DNA of 64,000 nt from Rhizobium nepotum 39/7 (lineage in GTDB: Bacteria > Pseudomonadota > Alphaproteobacteria > Rhizobiales > Rhizobiaceae). Below, piece by piece: positions 58,150 to 64,000 of this stretch. The notes beneath the pieces were generated by a model. The model saw only the letters and a program-made list of their open reading frames with translations. It ran no database searches and had not been told where the DNA came from. The first letter of the stretch is position 1. The number at the start of each line of letters is the position of its first letter. The translations under genes were made by a program, and so were the position numbers. Location: NCBI RefSeq assembly GCF_000949865.1, contig NZ_JWJH01000011.1, forward strand, positions 1 to 64,000. The letters are read 5' to 3'.

Positions 58150-59025
58150 ATGGCAGATACGCATCAGAAGAACCACGACTACCACATCATAGATCCAAGC
58201 CCCTGGCCGCTTTTGGCCTCGATCGGCGCCTTTATTCTGACCTTCGGCGGCGTCTGCTACATGCGTTACCTGTCGGCCGGCTCCTTCAAGCTGTTCGGTA
58301 TGGAACTGGCCAATCCCTGGCTGTTCTACATCGGTCTCGTCATCGTGCTTTATGTCATGTACGCATGGTGGGCGGACACGATCAAGGAAGCCAATGAGGG
58401 CAGCCATACCCGTGTCGTCGCGCTTCACCTGCGCTACGGCATGATCATGTTCATCGCCTCGGAGGTGATGTTCTTCGTTGCGTGGTTCTGGGCCTATTTC
58501 GATGCCAGCCTGTTTCCGAATGAGGCCATTCAGGCGTCCCGCCTCGAATATACCGGCGGGCAATGGCCGCCGAAGGGCATCGAGGTCATCGATCCCTGGC
58601 ATCTGCCGCTCTACAACACCGTCATCCTGCTGCTTTCGGGCACCTGCGTCACCTGGGCGCACCACGCCCTGCTGCACAATGACCGCAAGGGCCTGATCAG
58701 CGGCCTCGCGCTGACCGTCGCGCTCGGCGTCCTGTTCTCGACCGTGCAGGTCTACGAATACATGCACGCCCCGTTCGACTTCAAGAACTCGATCTATGGC
58801 GCGACCTTCTTCATGGCGACCGGTTTCCACGGTTTCCACGTCTTCGTCGGCACGGTGTTCCTGCTGGTCTGCCTGTTCCGGGCCATTGCCGACGGTTTCA
58901 CGCCAACGCAGCATTTCGGCTTCGAGGCCGCCGCCTGGTACTGGCACTTCGTCGACGTCGTCTGGCTGTTCCTGTTCTTCGCCATCTACATCTGGGGTGG
59001 CTGGGGCGCGCCGGTGCACGGGTAA
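58150..59025 (+). CDS. ctaE: Cytochrome c oxidase subunit III
   Basis: A 291-residue membrane subunit with about seven helices. Motifs include SEVMFFVAWFWAYFDASLFPNE (conserved acidic residue), HGFHVFVGTVFLLVCL and the C-terminal EAAAWYWHFVDVVWLFLFF. It stabilises the catalytic centre and helps proton uptake. ATG 58150 (MADTHQKN) is favoured over the TTG at 58141. Repeats of families B and A follow before the next gene. Confidence 0.96.
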   Translation: MADTHQKNHDYHIIDPSPWPLLASIGAFILTFGGVCYMRYLSAGSFKLFGMELANPWLFYIGLVIVLYVMYAWWADTIKEANEGSHTRVVALHLRYGMIMFIASEVMFFVAWFWAYFDASLFPNEAIQASRLEYTGGQWPPKGIEVIDPWHLPLYNTVILLLSGTCVTWAHHALLHNDRKGLISGLALTVALGVLFSTVQVYEYMHAPFDFKNSIYGATFFMATGFHGFHVFVGTVFLLVCLFRAIADGFTPTQHFGFEAAAWYWHFVDVVWLFLFFAIYIWGGWGAPVHG

Positions 59026-59094
59026 TTGCTCCAGATAGTGCGCCGAGGTTTCGGGCAGGGCTATCACCTGTGAAATGAGAGGACGCGGCCGGTC

Positions 59095-59213
59095 TTCTTC
59101 TCCCCGGTGGGGAGAAGGTCGCGGCAGCGGGATGAGGGGCAAGGCTCACGAATCCCGAAAGCTCGCCCCTCATCCGACCCTTCGGGCCACCTTCTCCCCG
59201 GTGGGGAGAAGAA
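59095..59213. repeat. Palindromic intergenic repeat, family B copy 2
   Basis: A 119-bp dyad with outer TTCTTCTCCCCGGTGGGGAG hairpins at both ends and an inner GGTCGCGGCAGCGGGATGA shared with family B copy 1. The outermost hairpin loops differ (GGTGG against GCCGG), but stems are conserved by paired changes. It follows ctaE. Confidence 0.85.
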
Positions 59214-59280
59214 ACCAAGGTGCAACGACGAGCAACAAGCGATTGCTTGTGTTTGGGAGCGAGCTTCCCGCACGCTCGGC

Positions 59281-59352
59281 GTCATCCTCGGGCTCGACCC
59301 GAGGACCCACTGCGCCGCCGATCTGGATCCTCGGGTCAAGCCCGAGGATGAC
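59281..59352. repeat. Palindromic intergenic repeat, family A short copy 5
   Basis: A 72-bp element with arms starting GTCATCCTCGGGCTCGACCC and ending in its near complement. It is shorter than other copies and lacks the AGCCCAAG inner stem. It lies only 67 bases from the family B copy, before the DUF983 gene. Confidence 0.75.
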
Positions 59353-59460
59353 GGAGGAGGGAGGTTATCCTTCGTCAACACTTCACGGGCGGCGATGTCG
59401 CCCTCGTGCTTGAGCCTCTTTCCAGCAGAGGGTTTGCAAGCTGAAGCGGGAGATCTCACC

Positions 59461-59847
59461 ATGTCTGAACAATCGAACGGCAATTTCGCGCCCGTCGACC
59501 CCATCAAGGTGGGCTTAAAAGGCTGCTGCCCGCGTTGCGGCAACGGCCGGTTGTTCGATGGCTTCCTGACCCTGAAACCCGCATGCAGCGCCTGCGGGTT
59601 GGATTACGATTTTGCCGATGCGGGCGATGGCCCGGCCGTATTCGTCATGCTGATCATGGGTTTTCTGGTCGTCGGGCTGGCGCTCTGGTTCGATCAGCGT
59701 TTTGCGCCGCCCGTCTGGGTGCATGTCATGCTCTGGTTGCCGTTCACGGTGATTGTCTCGCTCGTGCTGCTGCGCAAGCTGAAGGGGATCATGATTGCCC
59801 TGCAATACCGCAACAATGCAAGCGAAGGCAGGCTTGATCGTGAATGA
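59461..59847 (+). CDS. DUF983 membrane protein
   Basis: A 128-residue protein with a zinc-ribbon start (CCPRCGNGRLFDGFLTLKPACSACGLDYDF; CxxC...CxxC) and two membrane helices (AVFVMLIMGFLVVGLALWF and VMLWLPFTVIVSLVLLRKL). DUF983 genes usually sit in cytochrome oxidase loci and may assist assembly. ATG 59461 follows GGGAG. It overlaps or abuts surf1, depending on the surf1 start. Confidence 0.88.
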   Translation: MSEQSNGNFAPVDPIKVGLKGCCPRCGNGRLFDGFLTLKPACSACGLDYDFADAGDGPAVFVMLIMGFLVVGLALWFDQRFAPPVWVHVMLWLPFTVIVSLVLLRKLKGIMIALQYRNNASEGRLDRE

Positions 59848-59857
59848 TGTTTCCCAC

Positions 59858-60592
59858 ATGAAGACGGCGGAAAGACACATCTGGTTCGCCGCGCCGCTCG
59901 TCCTGCTCGCACTCGCCATCCTTCTCGGGCTCGGCACATGGCAGGTGAAGCGGCTCCATTGGAAAGAGGCCCTGATTGCCGATATCGAGGAACGGTTGAG
60001 TGCAAGCCCGGTGCCACTCTCCGAAATCGAGGCGATGGCCAAAAGCGGCGGCGATATCGAATATCGCAGGGTCAGTCTTTCCGGCATTTTCGACCATTCC
60101 CGCGAGCGGCATTTCTTCGCCACCCATCAGGGCAGAACCGGTTATTACATCTATACGCCGCTGTCGCTTGCCGATGGGCGCATCCTTTTCGTCAATCGCG
60201 GCTTCGTGCCCTTCGAGATGAAGGAACCGGCCAAGCGGCTTGACGGGCAGGTGGCGGGCGAAGTGCAGATCAAGGGGCTGGCGCGTGCGCCGCTTGTCGC
60301 AAAACCGTCTTCCATGCTGCCGGATAATGATATCGCCAAGAACATCTTCTACTGGAAGGATCTGGCGGCGATGGCCTCGAGCGTCGATATCCCGCCCGGC
60401 CGGCTGGTCAACCTGTTCGTGGATGCCGATGATGCGCCGAACCCCGGCGGCTGGCCGCAGGGCGGGGTGACGCTGATAGATTTGCCCAACAATCACCTGC
60501 AATATGCGATAACGTGGTATGGTTTGGCGGCGGCCCTTGTCATCGTCGCCGGTTTTGCCTATTTCCGGAACGTTAAGGCGCAAGGTGACTAA
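59858..60592 (+). CDS. surf1: SURF1-family cytochrome oxidase assembly protein
   Basis: A 244-residue protein with two membrane helices near the ends (WFAAPLVLLALAILLGLGTWQ and YAITWYGLAAALVIVAGFAYF) flanking a periplasmic domain, with LFVNRGFVP and NHLQYAITWYGLA signatures. It helps heme a insertion in subunit I. ATG 59858 is used; a GTG at 59840 overlaps the DUF983 stop and has AAGGCAGG upstream, so it may be the true start. It ends the cta locus. Confidence 0.9.
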   Translation: MKTAERHIWFAAPLVLLALAILLGLGTWQVKRLHWKEALIADIEERLSASPVPLSEIEAMAKSGGDIEYRRVSLSGIFDHSRERHFFATHQGRTGYYIYTPLSLADGRILFVNRGFVPFEMKEPAKRLDGQVAGEVQIKGLARAPLVAKPSSMLPDNDIAKNIFYWKDLAAMASSVDIPPGRLVNLFVDADDAPNPGGWPQGGVTLIDLPNNHLQYAITWYGLAAALVIVAGFAYFRNVKAQGD

Positions 60593-60655
60593 ACCGCGCC
60601 CGGTTCGGTAACGCTGGTTATCGAGCAAGGGCGAGGAGCAGGCCAAGGAGCACGA

Positions 60656-61702
60656 ATGAACATCGCCGTTTCCAAACCCCCTTTGACGATAAGGCTGTGC
60701 GGACCGCGCGGCTTTTGCGCGGGCGTGGACCGGGCGATCCAGATCGTGGTGCTGGCGCTCAAAGCCTATGGCGCGCCGGTCTATGTCCGCCACGAAATCG
60801 TACATAATCGCTATGTGGTGGAAGGGCTGGAAGCCAAGGGCGCAGTTTTCGTTGAAGAACTGCATGAAATCCCCACCGAACATCGCGAGCAGCCGGTGGT
60901 CTTTTCCGCCCACGGCGTGCCCAAATCCGTGCCGGAGGATGCGCAGGCGCGTAACCTGTTTTATCTCGATGCGACATGCCCGCTGGTCTCCAAGGTTCAC
61001 AAGCAGGCCATGCGCCACCAGCGTCTCGGCCGCCATGTCGTGTTGATCGGCCATGCGGGTCACCCGGAAGTCATCGGCACCATGGGCCAGCTTCCCGAAG
61101 GCACTGTCTCGCTGGTCGAAACGGTGGAAGATGCCGGTCGTTATGAGCCGGTGGACCGCGAAAACCTCGGTTTCGTCACCCAGACGACGTTGTCGGTGGA
61201 TGATACCGCTGGTGTTATCGCGAGGTTGCAGGAACGTTTCCCCGCCATTCAGGCGCCCGCCGCCGACAGCATCTGCTACGCAACGACAAACCGTCAGGAT
61301 GCGGTGAAGCAGGCGGCCCCTGGCTGTGATCTGTTCATCGTGGTCGGTGCACCCAATTCCTCCAATTCGAAGCGGCTGGTGGAAGTGGCGCTGCGCGCTG
61401 GCGCAAAACACTCCGTGCTGGTGCAGCGGGCAGCGGAAATCGACTGGGATGCGATCGGCGATGTCAGCACCGTCGGTCTGTCAGCCGGCGCTTCCGCGCC
61501 TGAGGTCATCGTCGATGAGATCATCGAAGCCTTCAAGGCGCGTTTCGACACGACGCTCGATCTGGCTGTCACGGTTGAGGAAACGGAACATTTCCTCGTC
61601 AACCGCGAACTGCGCAGTATTGAACTGACGACGGACGACATGGCCTTCGTGAACGGCAATGCCAGCAACGCGCTCCCGCCGAAAACCGCCGCCGGTGCCT
61701 GA
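60656..61702 (+). CDS. ispH: 4-hydroxy-3-methylbut-2-enyl diphosphate reductase
   Basis: A 348-residue Fe-S enzyme of the MEP pathway, yielding isopentenyl and dimethylallyl diphosphate. The three cluster-binding cysteines appear in [11 protein letters not shown] (C21), [11 protein letters not shown] and [10 protein letters not shown], with [11 protein letters not shown] and [13 protein letters not shown] motifs. It works downstream of dxs, which lies 26 kb away. ATG 60656 is the natural start. It is 63 bases after surf1. Confidence 0.96.
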   Translation: MNIAVSKPPLTIRLCGPRGFCAGVDRAIQIVVLALKAYGAPVYVRHEIVHNRYVVEGLEAKGAVFVEELHEIPTEHREQPVVFSAHGVPKSVPEDAQARNLFYLDATCPLVSKVHKQAMRHQRLGRHVVLIGHAGHPEVIGTMGQLPEGTVSLVETVEDAGRYEPVDRENLGFVTQTTLSVDDTAGVIARLQERFPAIQAPAADSICYATTNRQDAVKQAAPGCDLFIVVGAPNSSNSKRLVEVALRAGAKHSVLVQRAAEIDWDAIGDVSTVGLSAGASAPEVIVDEIIEAFKARFDTTLDLAVTVEETEHFLVNRELRSIELTTDDMAFVNGNASNALPPKTAAGA

Positions 61703-61794
61703 AACGGGATGGCGATAAATGTGGGCGGTTTCCGCCTCGCATCCGTCATTCTCACCCCGGATTTTCACTCCATCCTTCATCAAGAGATTTGAAA

Positions 61795-62763
61795 TTGGCA
61801 GTTTATACGGACATCACCGAAGATGATCTGAGGAATTTCCTCACGCAATACGACGTCGGCAGCCTCACCTCCTATAAGGGCATTGCCGAGGGCGTCGAAA
61901 ACTCCAATTTCCTGCTGCACACCACCAGGGACCCGCTGATCCTGACGCTTTACGAAAAGCGCGTGGAAAAAAACGACCTACCGTTTTTCCTCGGCCTCAT
62001 GCAGCATCTGGCCGCCAGGGGCTTGTCGTGCCCCTTGCCCCTGCCGCGCAAGGACGGGGAATTGCTGGGCGAATTGTCGGGCCGCCCGGCGGCGTTGATC
62101 TCCTTCCTTGAAGGCATGTGGCTCCGAAAGCCGGAAGCGAAACATTGCCGGGAAGTCGGCAAGGCTCTGGCCGCCATGCATCTCGCCGGCGAGGGCTTTG
62201 AGATCACGCGCCCCAATGCGCTCTCCGTCGAGGGCTGGAAGGTGCTGTGGGACAAATCGGAGGCCCGCGCCGACGAGGTGGAGAAGGGCCTGAGGGATGA
62301 AATTCGTCCCGAACTCGACTATCTCGCCGCCCATTGGCCGAAGGATTTGCCCGCCGGCGTCATCCATGCGGATCTGTTTCAGGATAACGTGTTCTTCCTC
62401 GGTGACGAGCTTTCCGGCCTGATCGATTTTTACTTCGCCTGCAACGACCTGCTCGCTTACGACGTGTCGATCTGCCTCAATGCCTGGTGCTTTGAGAAGG
62501 ATGGCGCCTACAACGTCACCAAGGGCAAGGCGCTGCTGGAAGGCTACCAGTCTGTGCGGCCGCTGAGCGCCGAGGAACTGGATGCGCTGCCGCTTCTGGC
62601 GCGCGGTTCGGCGCTGCGCTTTTTCCTGACCAGACTTTATGACTGGCTGACGACGCCGGCAGGCGCGCTGGTGGTGAAAAAAGACCCGCTGGAATATCTG
62701 CGCAAGCTGCGGTTCCACCGCTCCATCGGCCATGTCGCCGAATACGGGCTGGTCGGCGAATGA
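61795..62763 (+). CDS. thrB: Homoserine kinase ThrB (aminoglycoside phosphotransferase fold)
   Basis: A 322-residue kinase that phosphorylates homoserine for threonine synthesis. It is the APH-fold type, with [13 protein letters not shown] (catalytic Asp and Asn) and [20 protein letters not shown]. The start is taken as TTG 61795, giving [12 protein letters not shown] as in known relatives; another TTG at 61789 is six bases upstream. It overlaps rnhA by four bases (ATGA), so both are coupled. Confidence 0.93.
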   Translation: MAVYTDITEDDLRNFLTQYDVGSLTSYKGIAEGVENSNFLLHTTRDPLILTLYEKRVEKNDLPFFLGLMQHLAARGLSCPLPLPRKDGELLGELSGRPAALISFLEGMWLRKPEAKHCREVGKALAAMHLAGEGFEITRPNALSVEGWKVLWDKSEARADEVEKGLRDEIRPELDYLAAHWPKDLPAGVIHADLFQDNVFFLGDELSGLIDFYFACNDLLAYDVSICLNAWCFEKDGAYNVTKGKALLEGYQSVRPLSAEELDALPLLARGSALRFFLTRLYDWLTTPAGALVVKKDPLEYLRKLRFHRSIGHVAEYGLVGE

Positions 62764-63200
62764 AACACGTCGATATTTTTACCGATGGCGCCTGCTCCGG
62801 CAATCCCGGTCCGGGTGGTTGGGGCGCGGTGTTGCGTTATGGCGAGACCGAAAAGGAATTGTCCGGCGGCGAAGCCGACACCACCAACAACCGCATGGAA
62901 TTGCTGGCGGCTATCTCGGCGCTCAATGCGCTGAAAAGCCCTTGCGAGGTCGATCTTTATACCGACAGCGCCTATGTCAAGGACGGCATCACCAAGTGGA
63001 TTTTCGGCTGGAAAAAGAAGGGCTGGAAAACCGCCGACAATAAGCCGGTCAAGAATGTCGAGCTGTGGCAGGCGCTGGAGGCGGCGCAGGAGCGCCACAA
63101 GGTCACCCTGCACTGGGTCAAGGGCCATGCCGGCCATCCGGAAAACGAGCGCGCCGATGAATTGGCGCGCAAGGGCATGGAGCCTTTCAAACGCCGGTAA
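62760..63200 (+). CDS. rnhA: Ribonuclease HI
   Basis: A 146-residue enzyme cutting RNA in RNA-DNA hybrids. The catalytic residues lie in [14 protein letters not shown] (first Asp), NNRMELLAA (Glu), [12 protein letters not shown] (second Asp) and [15 protein letters not shown] (last His and Asp). Its length is standard. It starts within the thrB stop codon. A tandem repeat follows downstream. The genome also has rnhB in this window. Confidence 0.96.
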   Translation: MKHVDIFTDGACSGNPGPGGWGAVLRYGETEKELSGGEADTTNNRMELLAAISALNALKSPCEVDLYTDSAYVKDGITKWIFGWKKKGWKTADNKPVKNVELWQALEAAQERHKVTLHWVKGHAGHPENERADELARKGMEPFKRR

Positions 63201-63215
63201 CGGAAGCCTGCTCTA

Positions 63216-63296
63216 TTCGGGGCAAGTCTTGACCGGGGCCACTCTTGACCGGGGCATGTTTTAATCGGGACAGGCCCTGATCGGGGATTGTGAAAA
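63216..63296 (+). repeat. Degenerate 16-bp tandem repeat
   Basis: Five units of 16-17 bases follow rnhA; the two cleanest are TTCGGGGCAAGTCTTG and ACCGGGGCCACTCTTG, and the next three are more diverged (cores ACCGGGGC, TCGGGACA, TCGGGGAT). Boundaries are 63216, 63232, 63248, 63265 and 63281. No coding frame is maintained. Confidence 0.65.
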
Positions 63297-63361
63297 CTGA
63301 AACCCGATCTATCTTGTCGTCAAACAGTTGGACGGCGTTCCAACGGAGGAGAGACATTCGG

Positions 63362-63670
63362 ATGATCCTGCATTGTGTATTTCTACGGTTCAAGGCCGCG
63401 ACGGCATCCTCTGAAAAACAGGCGGTATTCGAGGCGATTGCGGCCCTGAAGGACGTGATACCCGGCATAATTGACGTGAAATACGGCCAGAATGTTTCAC
63501 CCGAAGGCCTGAACGGCGGCTTCGTCGATGGCTTCATCGTGACGCTGGAAAGCCCGGAAGCCCGCGACGAATATCTCGCGCACCCGCAGCACATGGAAGT
63601 CGGGCAACGTCTGGTCTCGCTGACCGATGGCGGCCTGGCAGGGCTTCTGGTATTTGATATGAACGTGTGA
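63362..63670 (+). CDS. Dabb (stress-responsive A/B barrel) protein
   Basis: A 102-residue dimeric alpha-beta barrel protein: MILHCVFLRFKAATASSEKQAVFEAIAALKDVIPGI and YGQNVSPEGLNGGFVDGFIVTLESPEARDEYLAHPQHMEV are the Dabb signature. Some members bind polyketides or act on stress-related substrates; this one is not assigned. ATG 63362 follows GGAGGAGAG; an upstream frame to 63290 is in repeat sequence. A bidirectional terminator follows. Confidence 0.88.
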   Translation: MILHCVFLRFKAATASSEKQAVFEAIAALKDVIPGIIDVKYGQNVSPEGLNGGFVDGFIVTLESPEARDEYLAHPQHMEVGQRLVSLTDGGLAGLLVFDMNV

Positions 63671-63671
63671 A

Positions 63672-63694
63672 AAAGGGCGGTTCGACCGCCCTTT
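63672..63694. terminator. Bidirectional intrinsic terminator
   Basis: AAAGGGCGGT and ACCGCCCTTT form a near-perfect stem with a TCG loop, right after the Dabb stop, before the convergent peroxiredoxin gene. Confidence 0.75.
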
Positions 63695-63740
63695 AATCTG
63701 TCCTTTGCTCCATGCCCGAGGATGGAGACGTAGAGGTGGC

Positions 63741-64000
63741 TTAAAGCTGCTCGATCATCGCCGCTGCGGCCGAGACCGTCGCCTGACCGGGGTTTTCTTC
63801 CACGTTGAGCGATGTTACCACACCGTCTTTCACCAGCATCGAATAGCGCTTGGAGCGCACACCGAGGCCGCCGCCGGAGAGATCGGCGTCGAGACCGAGC
63901 GCCTTGGTGAAGGCGGCGTCCCAGTCGGCGAGGAAGTGGATTTTGCCCTGGCCGCCGGACGATTGCGCCCATGCGCCCATGACGTGCCAGTCGTTGACGG
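63741..64000 (-). CDS. Peroxiredoxin (Prx5-like), 5' truncated by window edge
   Basis: The C-terminal 86 residues, in frame from the right edge of the window (VNDWHVMGAWAQSSGGQGKIHFLADWDAAFTKALG onward). This equals the second half of the Prx5/AhpE-type thioredoxin-fold peroxidases, with LGVRSKRYSMLVKDGVV and SAAAAMIEQL. The catalytic Cys is beyond the window. It likely reduces peroxides with a glutathione or thioredoxin partner. Confidence 0.88.
   Translation of the reverse strand, partial: VNDWHVMGAWAQSSGGQGKIHFLADWDAAFTKALGLDADLSGGGLGVRSKRYSMLVKDGVVTSLNVEENPGQATVSAAAAMIEQL

Noticed and set aside
63216-63296. Tandem repeats as a CRISPR array
   Set aside because: Units are contiguous, degenerate and without spacers; no cas gene is present.

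Overview
The window reads as a stretch of the main chromosome of a Rhizobiales alphaproteobacterium, most likely Agrobacterium or a close Rhizobiaceae relative. The grounds are the high GC, the F0 atp operon with a split b/b' stalk, the BA14K, IalB and DUF1344 small secreted proteins, BioMNY, and the gene families and order. No rRNA, tRNA, CRISPR array, transposase or phage gene was seen. Nearly all genes are core metabolism and both strands are densely coded.

Layout. 1-5.1 kb: the end of a NrtA/CmpA-like binding protein, an Mrp-type ATPase with no cysteine, and corA-kup. 5.1-9.6 kb: a palindromic repeat, a SleB-type wall hydrolase and the F0 operon atpI-B-E-F'-F behind a strong promoter. 9.6-11.3 kb: a small accessory islet with two acetyltransferases. 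11.4-17.5 kb: rnhB, a radical SAM protein, a glycosyltransferase-like protein, an FAD oxidoreductase, a Sua5-type tRNA threonylcarbamoyl synthase and an unknown protein. 17.8-25.8 kb: gbcAB (glycine betaine demethylation), two BA14K paralogues, a CorA/ZntB-like transporter, an acyl-CoA dehydrogenase plus enoyl-CoA hydratase pair and a small secreted protein. 25.8-36.7 kb: a TrmA/RlmD-like and a TlyA-like RNA methyltransferase, a chemoreceptor, an ACT protein, a monooxygenase/regulator/NTF2-like module, dxs, a pirin, xseB and a deacetylase-family hydrolase. 36.8-46 kb: bioMNY, a YcaQ-type glycosylase, aroC-ribB, DUF1344, a phosphatase, fabI and a DnaJ-class protein. 46-53 kb: a lipoprotein, pdxH, a TauE/SafE exporter, MazG-like, HAD and VOC proteins, tldD, a small membrane protein and ialB. 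53-60.6 kb: the complete aa3 cytochrome oxidase locus ctaC-D-B-coxF-ctaG-ctaE-DUF983-surf1. 60.6-64 kb: ispH, thrB, rnhA, a Dabb protein and a truncated peroxiredoxin.

The energy genes fit together: the ATP synthase membrane sector and the aa3 oxidase are both here, the latter with its heme O synthase and copper and heme assembly factors. GbcAB and the acyl-CoA pair are catabolic units, each with a candidate operator upstream.

I found no clear new defence or mobile system. The most distinctive signals are non-coding: two families of dyad repeats at gene boundaries, a GGAAC-N16-CGTT stress-sigma promoter before a BA14K gene, a LiuR-like site before the acyl-CoA genes, an FNR-like box before ctaC, a palindrome inside a divergent regulator/NTF2 module, a 27-bp perfect AT-rich palindrome before a small orphan membrane gene, and a 16-bp tandem repeat after rnhA. 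All site assignments come from reading by eye, not from searches.
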